This document shows, in pieces, positions 1-12,746 of a DNA stretch of 64,000 nucleotides. The position numbers and the translations under genes were made by a program. This stretch comes from Thelonectria olida (lineage: Eukaryota; Ascomycota; Sordariomycetes; Hypocreales; Nectriaceae). Position 1 is the stretch's first letter. Each line of letters opens with the position of its first letter. Location of the stretch: positions 107,397 through 171,396 of the forward strand of contig JAGPYM010000052.1 of NCBI GenBank assembly GCA_020736575.1. Direction: 5' to 3'. Under the pieces are notes generated by a model. It was given only the letters and a program-made list of their open reading frames with translations, did no database searches and was not told where the DNA came from.

Positions 1-283
1 CCAACGTCTCTTTAGAAAGGTTCAAAATCATTATCCCCTCAATGGTTCCAAAGTTGAAGTCGGCGACCAGAGTGCCGCCTTTGCCACTGCAAATGCCCAG
101 AGTAAACTTATTGCCCACATCCGACCAAACCTCTGTCACCGGGTCGCATTTGATGTGGTACGAGCTTATTCACGGCTCAAGGTCAAATGAAGGCTTTTTT
201 GCAGCTTTTCGAGCGCCGGCGCCTTTCCGAATCTGTGGCGAGTCGTCTTTGCGGGAATCGACGTACTCTCTGTGCTCCTCCAT
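1..283 (-). pseudogene. uncharacterised fungal protein, partial at window edge, in-frame stop
   Basis: On the minus strand an ATG at 283 opens a frame that runs off the left edge, interrupted only by a TGA at 170-172. After the stop it reads SSYHIKCDPVTEVWSDVG, later VADFNFGTIEGIMIL. That pattern (Tyr, a Cys-containing strand, Trp, then a Phe-Asp/Asn-Phe-Gly strand and a Gly-Ile/Val-Met-Ile strand) resembles a common uncharacterised fungal beta-rich protein that I remember but cannot name. The N-terminal 37 residues are charged and Lys-rich. No acceptor-donor pair removes the TGA, so I read it as a stop mutation, for example CGA to TGA. The rest of the gene lies outside the window, so the status as a pseudogene is inferred. 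Confidence 0.4.
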
Positions 284-1470
284 CTTCTCTTCTCATTTAG
301 CCCTCCACTCACCGTGTTGAGTCCATCAACTCTCTCAGCTCTGGTATGAAGAGTCGGTCTATTGTTGAGCTCGTGTAAAGCCAATGGTTCCACCTGTTTA
401 CCACGATCAGGCTGTCTGTTGATCAAGAAATAGTGTTCCATGAAGCGTTCCAGATCTTGATATGCTCTCTGACCTGCTGTCGTGCATTAGCGAATGCTTC
501 ATCCCCGATCTGTCGCTCCTTTGAATCGTAGGCAGCGGCGTCCTTCTCCCCTGGAGGTGCAGCGGGCTATAGTCACGTCGCATCGACTCCTCTATACTTT
601 TGACTGAAGCAGGGCTTGGTCACATTATTGGACACTACGTTAGAACAATCCCTCCGGAGAGCCTATGCAGTATTCATAACAATGACTATACGTACCATGC
701 CTTCGCCGACGGCATCCATAAGTAGCTCTTGAAGTTCCCCCATGCTGTGCCTTGAAGTAAATTTGATCCCATAGTCCTTAGTTGTGCCGCAAAAAATCCT
801 CTTTTTAAACAATGTACCTCACTGTAATTACCTCCTCATATAGAGTGGACGAATTGATTATTCGTAAGCATCTCAAGTAACACGCAGTGCTGAGCTGCAA
901 CGAGCCCCCAACAGCTACCTGGTTAGTTCACCCCAGGCGGCACTGGAAGCGATCCATCATGTTCACCCTCTCACCACTATGCATCATAATTCTTTACTTT
1001 TTCTTGCGACGGCAACACGAGACGGCAATTCCATTCTCTACAACGTCAAAGTCATTCTCAATAATTATTTTGAATACCGAGAATTGTTGCCGATCCCAGT
1101 ACGCCGGATCAACCCCGCGATGCTTGGCCGCTCCCCAAGACTCAATCAGCCGGACATCTGGATTCCGATTGGTCAATCCCATTCGCCTAGTAGTCGATCC
1201 ACGCGGCATCTCCGCCATGCTCAACCGGCTCGGAAATTGAGGTGTCCCGATAGGCTCATGAACAGGAGCGAAGCCCGGAGCATCTCCTCAGTCTTGATGG
1301 AGGCCGGATTCTCCACGAGGTATACATATCGAGCTAATGGCCAAGTGGTGGCATGTACTTCTTCAGAGTGCTCATCATCTCAAGCAACTTTGATCGACGA
1401 TACCCAGCCGAACGTTTGTCTGAAGTGCTCAAGAGTTAGGAGTCAAGAGTAACACTCATCCTCTCACATC
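284..1470. other. intergenic, no gene recognised
   Basis: About 1.2 kb of ordinary base composition between the broken edge gene and the monooxygenase. Several frames stay open for 80-150 codons on the plus strand between 887 and 1452, but their translations show no domain, signal peptide or splice logic that I recognise. The last part serves as upstream region for the monooxygenase starting at 1471. Confidence 0.5.
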
Positions 1471-2981
1471 ATGAATGGCAACGGGGTCAATGGCCACGCC
1501 CTCAATGGGCACACCAATGGCCATGTTCACGCGGCAAATGGGGTGAACCCGAAAGATTTGCGCATCGCCATCATTGGTGCAGGTATGCTACCCACTCCCT
1601 TCATAGAATAACTACCTATTCCAACACTCGTTCTAGGAATGGGTGGCCTGGCAGGCGCGCTGGCGCTGGCAAAAAAAGGCTTCAAGAACATCGACGTGTA
1701 CGAAATGGCTTCCGATCTTGGTTTCGTTGGCGCCGGCATCCAATTGGCTCCAAACCTCGTCCGGGTTCTCACTCGTCTTGGATGCTGGGACAGTATCGAA
1801 GCCGAAGCTACCGATGTACTGGAGGCGAGTGTAAGAGGTAAACCACCCATCATTTTGGTCTCAGGCCACGAACACTGTCTAACAATCATCATGTAGATGG
1901 TGCCTCAAATGAAGAGTTGACCCATGTCATGATGCCCGACATCCGTCAGAAGTATGGCTTCCCCCACTGCACCGGCCACCGAGCTTCTCTTGCCGGAGGT
2001 CTATACGACGCATGCAAGAAAGAGTCGGCAATCAATTGGAACTTCGGCCTCATCTTCGACGGCATCGATCAATTCACGCCTCTGCCAACGTTCACGGTGA
2101 AGACTCGCCAAGGAGAGGCTCGACAAGTTCAATGCGACATCCTGCTGGCAGCCGACGGCGTTAAATCCCGCGTCCGTACACAGCTTCTTGCCCGCGTTGG
2201 AGCACCCGGCGTTGTCGAGGACACTGGCCAAGCGGCATACCGCATCATGCTTCCACGCGAAAAGATGCTGCAGGATCCCGAAATGGCCGAGCTCATCAAC
2301 AGCAACCAGGTTACGCGGTGGATCGGAGCGAAGCGGCATTGGATCGCGTACCCCGTGGCTGGCAAGACAATCTACAACCTCTCGTCAACGCAGCCTGACA
2401 CCAACTTTGCCGCGGCACCTTCGGAAACGTACACGACCAAGGGCTCAAAGAAGGACATGATGGATGTGTATGACGACTTCTGTCCTCTTGTGAAGCGCAT
2501 GCTTGATCTGGTACCGGATGGAGAGGTTTGTGAGTGGAAATTGCGTCTTCACAAGCCATTGCCCACCTGGTCCTTTGGAACTATTGCTCTCATCGGAGAT
2601 GCGTGCCACCCAACCCTGCCTCATCTAAACCAAGGTGCGGCTTTGGCCATCGAAGATGCAGCAGTTTTGGCGGAGGTTCTGGCTCGGGCACCCGATACGT
2701 CGCACGAAACAATTAACAAGTGTCTCAAGGTATACGAGCTTCTCAGAAAAGAGCGCACGACTACCCTCGTGGACCTTGCTGCCGCATCGGGGAGAACACT
2801 TCATCTTGGCGCTGGCCAAGCCAAAGAGGAGAGAGACAAGATGTTTGCTGAGGCCAACAAGAGCGGGAAGAATGTGCCGGACAAGTGGGCTTCTCCCGAT
2901 GTCCAGGAAATGATTTACTCGCATGATTGCATGAAGCTGGCCGAAGAGAGGTTTGGGGAGTTGTATAAGGGCCTAGCTTGA
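1471..2981 (+). CDS. FAD-dependent monooxygenase (salicylate hydroxylase-like)
   Basis: Class A flavoprotein hydroxylase, expected to use NAD(P)H and O2 to hydroxylate an aromatic or related ring; the substrate is unknown. Three exons, 1471-1582, 1637-1837 and 1897-2981, give 465 residues, normal for the family. The start ATG at 1471 begins an Asn-Gly-His-rich leader of about 27 residues. Then come the Rossmann FAD motif IIGAGMGGLAGALALAKKG, the GAGIQLAPN strand typical of salicylate hydroxylase-like enzymes, and the second FAD motif GDACHPTLPHLNQGAALAIE near residue 340. Both introns have GT-AG ends and keep frame. The gene converges on a Zn2Cys6 regulator whose stop is 231 bp away, which suggests local control. 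6-hydroxynicotinate or FAD monooxygenases of secondary metabolism are alternatives. Confidence 0.88.
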
Positions 2982-3212
2982 AAGAGAGCCAATTCTTATA
3001 TCGAATTACGAGAGTAGCCAAATTATGTCTCTTTAACTTGTGCCCATTATCTACACCTGTGGCCGCCGCTTACAACCTTGAACGTGTGACGGATGGTCCA
3101 AGTGATTGAAGTGGGAGATTACGATCTATGTTATCTTATCCCACAGCTATTGGAAGATATAAATCATAGGCTTCTGGGGAATGGCCCTTCTCATTGCTTA
3201 ATAACAACCTCT

Positions 3213-5817
3213 TTATTGATTCCACCGATCTAATAGGCCTCCGGCATCATAATTATTGATGCTTTGCTCCATACTTAACACATCAGAACCCAAATACTCA
3301 TTATCCCCAAGTTGCCGAAACACATCATCGACCGAACCGAACATGAAGTCCAAAAAGTCTTCCTGAAGTGCTGAGCCATTGGCAGATTCCGGCAAGGCTT
3401 GGGTCTCATTTGGATCGAGAGCTGGCACGACTATTACGTCAGTATTGCATTCGTGGAAGAGATCTGGAACAGCAGAGTAAGAGAGTTGTCCATACCAAAT
3501 GTTTTCACCAGAGGCAAATATCGTTGCAAACACTGATGAGCTTTCACACTCAGAAGACTGGCCGCGCCCACCGTCTTCAGGGCGTCAAGAGCGTCGAGCA
3601 AAAATTGCTCTGTTTCGGCGCTTGTAACGCCGATGGCGGCCGACAAGTTGTTCGAATGCAGACAAATCAGCCAGAATGCGAAACCGTGTAAACTGATTGT
3701 AAGGGCTAATATATTGTCAGTATGTTAGCTTCTTCTCGATTCAAGCGATTCAGGGCGAGAAAGGTACCTGTAAAATTACACACCCACCAAACCGCATTGC
3801 TGCGAAGAAAGGGACGAGCAAACCGGAGGATCGCAGAAAGGATTCTCCGGAACTCTTTGATCGCCTCCCAATCTCTCTTCAGCACAGATACAGCTGTATC
3901 TCGGATGATGCCAGATGGAATATCACCAGATCCGTCGTTGGTGGCTTGTTCCAAAACCGTCATCAGAGTCGGCGCGCTAACAATCATGACAGTTCTGTCG
4001 TAGTAGAGAGATAAGAGCAGTACGTGAGCTTCGGATTGGAACTTGTCCGGAGACCACGATTCCAGGTCAGAATTGGGGTTCAAGGTAGCAAAATGGGCAT
4101 TTTGGTAGCGCTGGTGCTCGAGCAAGTCCAGGTGTTCTAGCGCCTTCATCGTCAGTTCTCTGGGTGGCAACTGGGTATGTAGTTCCAAGTTGGAGCCATA
4201 AATTGAGTCCAAGGCGACTCCGATGGTCTCGTGCAAAGATCTAATTGAGTATTAGTGAATTGGTACATCGTGAGACTAGCCATGGGCACCAACATGATCT
4301 GGCTGAAGTATATGGAGCTTTTCAATGAAGCAGACGTCTTGACTGTGCCAGCGGGGAACCTTGGTGCAATACTTTCTGGAATCTCAATGCGCACGTATTG
4401 TGGAGGAATTAGACACGGGCGGCCCAAAGACACACTCAATATCCTGCCCCCAGTTAGCTCTGGAGTCGTTCAGCCATGGTGTGCTCTACCTGTCCTGGTT
4501 CACTACTGCAAACCAGATCTTGACTCGAAGCTCCTTTTCTTGTGCCCCGAGATGTTCATACGATGATGGAGAATGAAGCCCAAGCTGGTAAGAAACCTTG
4601 ACGGCCAGCGAATGAGACGATAGGCTAGTCATGGCACGTTGCGTATTCTGCTGGTAGCTTCCTAGGAGTAGGAGAGCTTGAACTATGTCGAATCAGCAAA
4701 CGAGCAACGGTTGTGCGAGCTATGAACACGAACTTGTTTCTAAATTCCAGCTGCCCACAGTCTGTTCGTTCACCAGAAGAAGACCTAGGGCCTTGTGATA
4801 AAAAGGCTCTGGTGACCCTTGATCGAGTGTTGACAAGGCATGAGCGAAGACTACATTGAGAAGAGCCTTTGTCGGCCGCGATTGCGGTGTATCATATCCG
4901 AGAGCAGTGCCCATCTTGTTCACCTCTCTGAGCAGGGGCGCTTCGCTGACATATGGTAACACGACGCCGACTGTGTCAAAGAATCTCGCAATCCACTCAA
5001 TGCAAGTTTGGGGGTCAGGGAAGCCCTGTTCATTACGTCGCATCGCTGCTTGATCTGCGGCCGAAGGACGCTCTGGCAATGCCGAGGCCGGCTTCTCAGC
5101 AACTGGGCTGCATGTCGTGCCATCTTGGAAGAGGGCGTTTCCGCGAACTCTCATATTAGTAATAACGGTTGTCAGAAAGCGGAATAAGGCGTGGTTAGAA
5201 CTTGGACCTGGAAGGTGTGAGCAGACTGACTTCTCTATAAGGGGAGGGATATACCAAAGTATCCAATATCGGCTCCTGGTTGACGGTCAAAAACATTGGT
5301 GGCTAGAATGTCTGCGGCCGACTCGGGGTTCGTCTCTTGGCTCTCAGCCTCCGAGACTATTCCTGCGGGAGTATTCTTGACCAGTGGCGATCTGCCTTGA
5401 TCATCGATAACGCTTGGCTCGATGGGCTGCCCTGAGCTGGTTGATACTCCAGCCAATCGTCCCTCAAGTTCAGCGACTCTATTTCTCAAGGCCATCAATG
5501 CTCTGCCATGACCTACCGCAATTAGCTTTCGGCACTCCGGCGACCTCAGTGTTGCTCAATAAAATTGACTGACCTTCGATCTTCCTGGCGCTCCAGCCGT
5601 TTATCCCACACGGTCTGAGTGTAGACACATTCCACGTTCCTCGACGCACAACGGCCGCATACGGGCCTGTTACTATCGCACTTATTCTGTTAGCAGTGGA
5701 CTCATAAGAACCGTATCGACCCGGGGCTGTGCATACTTTTGATTTCGTCTGTCGGCAGCCGTTGCACGCGACGGCTGCCCTTGGTCGCTTGACCAGCGGA
5801 GCACTTGTATGCTGCAT
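3213..5817 (-). CDS. Zn2Cys6 transcription factor with fungal-specific domain
   Basis: Probable nuclear activator or repressor. The N terminus holds a binuclear zinc cluster, CX2CX6CX6CX2CX6C, starting ACNGCRQTKSK and continuing after an intron as CDSNRPVCGRCASRNVEC. A short coiled coil follows (ALMALRNRVAELEGRL). The middle-homology region (fungal_trans, PF04082 type) is seen in VQALLLLGSYQQNTQRAM, LAVKVSYQLGLHSPS and LSVSLGRPC, and it continues to a C-terminal acidic tail ending LLDRWNQ. About nine exons are needed; all junctions I could place are in frame. The upstream frame has a stop just before the ATG at 5817, which fixes the start. It lies tail-to-tail with the FAD monooxygenase and next to a transporter, so it may regulate both. 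Length is about 720-760 residues. Confidence 0.85.
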
Positions 5818-7332
5818 TATTCACACCTGGACCATGACCATGGCCCGACGATACCGATGCTCTATTGTAAATGTGGGGAGTGATCAAGGGCGTCCGGGGC
5901 GATTGAGTCTGCGTGTCGCTGGCATCGACTGGCGACAGTTGTGGTGAAGGTGGAGTTGGATTATGAGGGGATTTGATTTGGCTGCCGTCGCAAATCCGAG
6001 CGAGTCCGGGCGCGTCTTTCTTTGCACTGGCTTTGCCGCCACCCGCGTCAGCGTCGTTAGTAATAGTCGGGTGTGGCTACTTGTTTAGGCGGATGTTTGG
6101 GCGTCTTCAAACTGTCAAGTTCGTGTCTGAAGCTGTCTTCTGACACGGGAAGACTAGTATTCCCGGAGTTCATGATTTAATAGAGATTTTCTCGTTGCAT
6201 TGCGCTGTTTGCATACCGACGTCCATCAGCCCGAGGCGCAACTAGCTCTTATGGCCGTTCATTGACATCCACAGCCTGCCCACATTCACAACCAGGCCGA
6301 GCCCAAGAATTTGCGCATCCTCATGAGCGGTAATCATGCACGGTACTTGTGAAGTTCGATACGCTAATCAGGTTAAACACAATAACTGCCCTCAATCACC
6401 AAACTTCTCATTATTTCCGAACTACCAAGGTCGACCTTTCGGTCCATTCTTGTGGGCATGTTATGTTCTAAGCCGTCATGAAATGAGCCATTAACGCTGC
6501 TTAGAACTTTCCTCTTGCTCGATTCTCCAACCTGTCACGCACTGACAGGACTTTAATGATCGCGCTGTAGAGAACTTGACGATGGTGTCAAAGACCGGGT
6601 TGCCCGGCACACGCATCCTGGTCCGAGGCAGGCCGAGACAGCTGGAGTATGGGAGAGAAACGATGAGGCTCCGGGGGAACTCAGAAATATGGCAAAAAAT
6701 ACTTCCGAGCACCAGGGCCAGACACATCAGAAAGCCCTGCTTCCCCTGTTGCCGTGGTACTGAGGAGGATGAGCTTTGGAGCTTGGATGGACTTATATCC
6801 GGTGGCGCACTAAGATGATGCCCATTTATCAAGAATCATCCAATAGGATCGAGGTTAACCGCCTCGGAGGGCACTTCGCGGCTCCGACTCCACTTACCAG
6901 GGGCCAAATGATACCCTGGAGAGTGGCATTGTGATTCTTTGCGGCTGTGAGGCGGTTGAGTTCCTCCCGAATGGAGCTGCTTATCAGATTCGGATGGCCG
7001 GTTTCGGTAGAGTGGAAAACCAGCGACAAGTCATGTCAGGGGTGAGGCAAGGGCTGAGTCGGATGTGAAGCGGAGAACTATTAATGCGACAAACAGGATC
7101 AATATGGTAGTCATTGCACTGGATACGACTAGATTGGAACTGGGGATACACAAATAGCACTCTAATTACGCTTGGCTAACATTTCCGAGCTTGGGGAATG
7201 CTGGCTCTCCTTCGGGTGCAGAGAGTTCTCCCCGCTTCGATGCCTTATCTTCCCAGTTCCAAGAACCCAAGATTGATGCATACTGGATCCAGCCATAGCA
7301 TTCACCTCGATCCTTGCACTGGCAAATCCTCG
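5818..7332. other. intergenic, no gene recognised
   Basis: About 1.5 kb holding the upstream region of the minus-strand regulator and the downstream region of the minus-strand transporter. A minus-strand frame at 6491-6832 stays open and has a hydrophobic stretch, but no family could be recognised. No RNA gene or repeat was seen. Confidence 0.5.
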
Positions 7333-9058
7333 TTACTCTGAGAAGTTGGATTGTTTTCGCCACCCGGGCCCCTTCCACTGAAGCAGCATGGTTGGGAAGA
7401 TGGAGAATGCTACAATCATTGCGGTGGCTACGCCAGCACTCGGCGACAATCCAGCCTTGGCCAGAAGATCAGGAAACCTGAGTGATGATTAGTCAGTACT
7501 TCATTCACATGTCCGAATATCTGTGCAGTCACGGAACTCACCAGAAAGGTCCAATGAACCCCCACGTCTGGCGAACAAGCGTAATGAAGACGCCAATAGC
7601 CGCAGCATCTGGACGATAGCAATCAACGGCATAAGTCATCATAACCGTCGTAACGATCTGATTCCCTGCGCCGGCGATGGCAGCCCCCACAATAGGGGTT
7701 ACATTCCATTTGTCAGAGGCCCGGTCTGTCTGGACGAGGAACACCACCACGCCGCAGATGGTCAACAGATGGCCCAGGTAGCTGACCCATAACCGGAACT
7801 CGGGTTTGGGGGCACGTCCACGACGCTGTCGCAGCCACATCCATCGGTCAGAGACGAAGCCTCCGATTTGCTCACCAATCAACGTTCCCACAATAGGACC
7901 GATGTTCTGAAGGCCAACTTGCTGCGTGTTGAAGCCGAATTTCTCGGGGTATAGCTGGGGAATCTCAATCGTGATGACGATGCTTCCCCAAAGGAAGATC
8001 ATGGCGTGTGCAATTGCTGGAAGAAACACACAACGACGCATGATGAAGAGCAGAGGGTTGAAAAAGTCCCTGACTGTCAAAGGCGTCGGGTCAATACGCC
8101 CAAACCCAAAGTAGCGTTGACGAACTGACCCCCCTTTGCTTTCTTGCCCGGCGCTGGGAACATAACGCGTCTCGGGTCCCAAGAAGAAGTAGAGAATCAG
8201 CTGCACTGCGTTTACCTGAGCCCAAGTGTTAGTACTTTTGCATTTCGGTACAGTCGAGCAAAGGAAGAGGTTTCGAGCATGTACTCACGATGGCCAGCGT
8301 CCAGTAAATCCATCTGTATCCGACCCTCATGGCCACGAAGCCAAAGATCAACGGAGCAACGGGAACGCCCAGAGTTACCATGGCAGTCCAAATTCCCATA
8401 TATCGTCCCCGTTCACTACTGAAAAACGTTTCAGACACCACAGCACTTCCAATGGATGCAGCTGGGCTGATGAAAAACGCAGTCAGGGCTCTGCAGAAGG
8501 CCATTGTACCATAGGAATGACAAAAAGCACAGCCAATATTGCAAATAGCGCTGCAAATCAATGACATTAGGAATATCGGGCGTCGGCCGTAAGCGTGGGA
8601 GAGAGGCCGCCAAAGAAGAGGAGCCCAGCCAATGATGGCAATGACAAGCGAGGTGAGATATGTCGTTCGCTGAACACTAACGTGCAGGTCTTCGGCAATA
8701 TCAATGTACGCTGACTGGATTGCTGCTGCAGTGAACGTTGCCATCATGGCGTGGAAGGCGATCAACATCAAGTTGATGACTTTCTATCATGTTTATTAAC
8801 GGATGCGTCCCAGCGTCGAGAGTCGGTTATTGATTATACTTTGCGTTTTGGCCAGTTCAGGGGATCTGCCTCGTCCATACTGGGCATTGGGTCCAGATCG
8901 ATAGTTCCATGGCGTTCGATCAAAAAGTTCCGATGGACAGTGGCGATGGCATCTTCCTTGGGCTTCTCACAGTCAGCATTGCTTTGTATCGTGTCCGGGA
9001 CTCGATTACTCACGCCATCTTCGATGTATTGCGCCTCTGGTTTGTCCATGGCTGACAT
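7333..9058 (-). CDS. MFS transporter, DHA1 type
   Basis: Twelve-helix proton-coupled exporter or importer of the plasma membrane. Exons on the minus strand start at ATG 9058 (MSAMDKPEAQ) with a hydrophilic tail of about 75 residues ending in the family hallmark DPLNWPKRK directly before helix 1. The next exon carries SAYIDIAEDLHVS and the helix 2-3 loop (PLSHAYGRRPIFLMS, motif A), and the helix 4 region CRALTAFFISPAASIGSAV. The long central loop and helices 7-12 lie in 7538-8206. A last exon ends PGWRKQSNFSE with the stop at 7333-7335. Introns near 8830-8772, 8228-8207 and 7537-7473 restore frame. It sits between a regulator and a FAD oxidoreductase; the substrate cannot be told from sequence. 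Confidence 0.85.
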
Positions 9059-10771
9059 TTGCTTTGAACGTGGAGCGTGTAAGTTTGAGAGGAGGAAGAA
9101 ACGCCTCTCAACAGGCTGACGGCCCGTCTCCTTTTCTATCTAATTGTTCAGTCTCGCCAGAGCCTTCCCCGCGACCTTCACCCCATACCCCGGATATCCC
9201 GTGGTCCACAGTGGATACTGAAAGTGTTGCAGAGAAGCGGGCCATGAGATAAATCTCATTGTTCATCTAAAGCTATTGAACGATGGAGGATGTAGATACG
9301 AGGAAACCCAAAGTGCGAGTATGTACAATGGAGACCGCCTTCTCTGCTGGATCTTCTCATATGCAACAACGCTGGTGAAATCCAGTGCTGGGATCGCGAC
9401 ATGTTCCTCTGACTTAACGGATTTCGTTGTGAAGCATATCTCAACGCATAGTACCTTGTATGAGAGGAACACCTGGAGACCCCACACTGTAGCCTGGGTC
9501 TCCGTACGCATCGTCTATCTCAAGTTAGCAGTGTGACGAATCGATCATCTCGGGATACGGCGCTATCTCCGAATGGACGCAAAGTTGATGTTGAGACATG
9601 GTGATTGGTCCGGTCTCGAAACATCGGAAAACGCGGCACACGGGGGAACAAATGCCTGTTCCTTTCGCCGCTCTTATTCACTTCACAACCGGAACATCCC
9701 CGTTCTATGGACGGACTCAGCATCCGGACGGGGCTGCGGCTACCAACACCGTGCCGGGCTACGCCACGTAACGTCGTCATTCTCTGATCACACAGCCGTG
9801 CCAACCCTGCCTCCATCGCCGTTCGGCCGGAGTTTTATGCTGAAGGACCTGAGTTGATAATATGCTTTCCAACCCGAATCTTGACATAGCATATTGCAGC
9901 TTTAATAGGATCTGGCTTTGATCAGGGTGTGCTTGCCGTGATCTCTTGGAACTTACAAGACTGCGATACTGTACCCTACTGACTTTCACGTGACGGTTTT
10001 GCATTTGCTGTTAGTGGTACAGTCGAATCGTCCTTGTTTCACTTCGACCTGGGCGAGTTATCCTTTATTTGGCTAGGCATTCCGCCCACACCTAAGGTTC
10101 CTGTCGAGATTGTGAACAGGCTGACAACAAATTGGTAACTCCGTGTCCGACGAGACAAAAGACGGACGGATCTTTCCTGATGTAAACCTGTGATGGAATA
10201 TTGTCGAACAAATGGACATAAGTACTCGGTGCCGCTCGGTCAGAAAAGGCAAAGAAACGTGATTGTGTGTCGTTCAAGTCTTGCCTTGATCAGCATTCAT
10301 ACGACAGACTTTCGAGCAAGGTGTCAAGATTTTTAGAAGAGGACTTTGCCCTTCAAATCTCCATTCTAGTTCAAGACGTGGAAGAACTAGGTCCATGGAA
10401 CGAAGCTGTCGACGGTTGTCTTCTCTAATAACGCTAGCTGCTGAGCCTGGTGTAAGATGCGACTGCTTGAGTCGTCTGGCTGGGTGCCGGTTTGTTATCA
10501 GTACCCGCCACCCCCTCATAACCCCCTCACAAACCCACTATTTTAGTTTGTTTGTTAGATTGTTTAATAGCATAGCCCGTCAGTGGAAAAAAGGCCCAGC
10601 TGTCTCACCACTGGGCAGAGATAGACAGTGACTTTTAATATTCTAACTTGTGTCATTTAATAGCCCTGCTTGAGAATACACTACGCATACGAATGCCCAT
10701 TAAAACTTAGGATAGATTTTTCAGGCGAAGGAGATAAAGAGTACTATTTATTCTCACTCGTAACTAGTATC
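9059..10771. other. intergenic, no gene recognised
   Basis: About 1.7 kb without a supported gene. It begins with the promoter side of the minus-strand transporter and ends at the 3' side of the minus-strand FAD oxidoreductase. Base composition is normal, with short AT-rich stretches near 10540-10760. Open frames here have no recognisable domains. Confidence 0.5.
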
Positions 10772-11986
10772 CTAGATTACAGCGCGCTCAAGCAACGGCT
10801 CGTTACGACCAATGCGACCATAAGACAGTACTGATAGATCCAAAGTGCGAAACTCTCCATACGTAATCAGTTCCGCCACAGCCCTCCCACAAGCCGGGGC
10901 TTGCTGGCTCCCATGGCCCGAGAAGCCCACACAGAACATCAAATTCGTAACCTCGGTATGAGGGCCGACAATGGCGTTGTGATCGAAAGTATTGAACTCA
11001 TAATGACCCATCCAGGAATCAGTGACTTTAGCAGTGGAGAACTGAGGCACACGCTTCTTAAGAACAGGGAGCATCTTTTCGTTCCATATGTCTTCGGGGT
11101 AGCTAAAGTCGTTGGGGTCGACAGCCACATCTGGAATAATGGGTGGACATCCGACAAGGTAATCCTTTTCGCCATAAGAGCGCATGTGGACTCCAGTAGG
11201 GTCAATAGTGAGCGGCAGATCTTGAGGCAGTGGCTCATCAACCGAGAAGATGTAAGTGTATCGACGGCGGGCCTCGATGGGTAGATCGACACCAGCAAGT
11301 CGCGAGACCTCAGCTGCGCGAGTTCCAGCAGCATCGACCAGGACACCGGTTTGGATGACTTCGCCGGTCTTTAACATGACAGCTTGGATTCGGTTGCCCT
11401 CGCGATGGACTCCGGTCACTTCGTTTTGGATGTAATCCACACCGTGTTGCGTAGCTTTGGCCCGAAGAGCCTCCACCATTCCAAAGGCATCAAATGCACC
11501 CTCATCTACTTTGTTGAGACTACCCAATTTGATATCATCAAGGGCAAAGAAGGGGTATTTGTTGGCGATTTCTCTGGTGGAAAGAATCTGAGTGCCAGCA
11601 CCATGAGCGGCCTGAAGTTCCTGATCTTCCTTCAAAGTGTCCGCAAATTCGGGAGTATCGGCGAGATACAAGTAACCAAAGTTCCGAATGGGAATATCCG
11701 AAACATCGCTACCAAGGTTCTTGCGAAAGTCCTTGACAAACTCGGCTGCATACTGGGCAATCTTGACATTGATCCCAGTAGCGAATTGCTGGCGCATACA
11801 ATTGTTGCTTGCTTTAGTGGCCGAACGGGCCAAAGAGGGATCTCTTTCAACGACAAGGACTTTTCCTTTAAAATCTGGGTTCGTAGCTAGAAACCAGGCG
11901 ATTGCCGACCCGCTTGTTGCGCCGCCTACGATGACAACATCGTAGGCTGGGTGGGCAGGGCGTTGAGAGAAGGTCGGGGTGCTCAT
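10772..11986 (-). CDS. FAD-dependent oxidoreductase, DAO family
   Basis: Single-exon protein of 404 residues of the D-amino-acid oxidase/sarcosine oxidase-like fold, expected to oxidise a C-N bond of an amino acid or amine with FAD. The dinucleotide-binding motif VVIVGGATSGSAIAWFLA lies at residues 17-34, followed by the acidic strand end VLVVERDPS. The substrate-domain strands VDEGAFDAFGMVEALRAKA and VLVDAAGTRAAEVSRLAG are typical. The C-terminal FAD loop GFSGHGSQQAPACGRAVAEL resembles fungal and FOXRED1-like members. No signal peptide or peroxisomal SKL-type end is seen (it ends ERAVI), so a cytosolic site is likely. It is divergent from a Zn2Cys6 regulator across 760 bp, a common arrangement for a pathway gene and its regulator. 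The exact substrate is unknown. Confidence 0.85.
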   Translation of the reverse strand: MSTPTFSQRPAHPAYDVVIVGGATSGSAIAWFLATNPDFKGKVLVVERDPSLARSATKASNNCMRQQFATGINVKIAQYAAEFVKDFRKNLGSDVSDIPIRNFGYLYLADTPEFADTLKEDQELQAAHGAGTQILSTREIANKYPFFALDDIKLGSLNKVDEGAFDAFGMVEALRAKATQHGVDYIQNEVTGVHREGNRIQAVMLKTGEVIQTGVLVDAAGTRAAEVSRLAGVDLPIEARRRYTYIFSVDEPLPQDLPLTIDPTGVHMRSYGEKDYLVGCPPIIPDVAVDPNDFSYPEDIWNEKMLPVLKKRVPQFSTAKVTDSWMGHYEFNTFDHNAIVGPHTEVTNLMFCVGFSGHGSQQAPACGRAVAELITYGEFRTLDLSVLSYGRIGRNEPLLERAVI

Positions 11987-12746
11987 GATGGCGATGAGAT
12001 TGAAGAATAAACGGTGATGATGTGATTTGGATTCTCAGATGAGGACCTTACGAGAAGCTGCGCCTGTTATATCCTACTTCATCGTCATTTGTAGAAGCCT
12101 TGCATTCGCGTGAACTTGAAAAGAGCGCTTAGGTACGGCCTTGTTGTAAGTGTCGTTGATAAGCAAATGAACTAGAAAGATCTCTCCTCAAAGCTTCAAG
12201 TATACCATATATTGATTCAATCTTGACTATTTGGAGTTTTAGGCAAGATACCGCGGTGCGAGTTGCTGTTAAGCCGACTCTAACACGAATTACACTGATA
12301 TCTAGTCGTGACCGTGTCGGGGCCGACAATAGCCGATATTCTTCTTGTTTCAAGCATTTCCTTAGGTTGTGCGCCGGCCGGGAATGTGGGGCCCACGGAA
12401 CTCCGCGGGTTTGCAGATGAGTTCACCGTGAGAGACACTTCTTTCCTGGGTGGTACAATTATCAGTGGCAAATCGAAGATGCATTGCCACAGCATGCAAT
12501 GAGTTCAATTTCGTATTGGCAATAGCATTTCTGAGGTAAACCGTCCCGAAGGTTAAGAACACGTGTGTTTGCGACACGGGCAAACAGCACACAAAGATAC
12601 GCCAGCAGAATGGTCTAAAGTTTCGTGAAGAATGACTAATTTGCACCATATCTCTGATTAGTAATATCGTAGACTGATTTTGACTTGGCAATTCTTCCAC
12701 TTCTCCAAGGCACTGAAGTGAGTTCCTGTACCGTCTGCCGTTCAAA
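11987..12746. promoter_or_regulatory. shared divergent upstream region
   Basis: 760 bp between the start codons of the minus-strand FAD oxidoreductase and the plus-strand Zn2Cys6 regulator, so it must hold both promoters. I see no convincing long operator. Calling it a bidirectional control region is an inference from gene orientation. Confidence 0.4.

Noticed and set aside
979..1452. 157-codon open frame before the monooxygenase
   Set aside because: No motif is recognisable and it is partly mirrored by open frames in other phases; it lies where the monooxygenase promoter should be.
6491..6832. Minus-strand open frame with a hydrophobic stretch
   Set aside because: No domain, no splice partners and no family resemblance; most likely chance.
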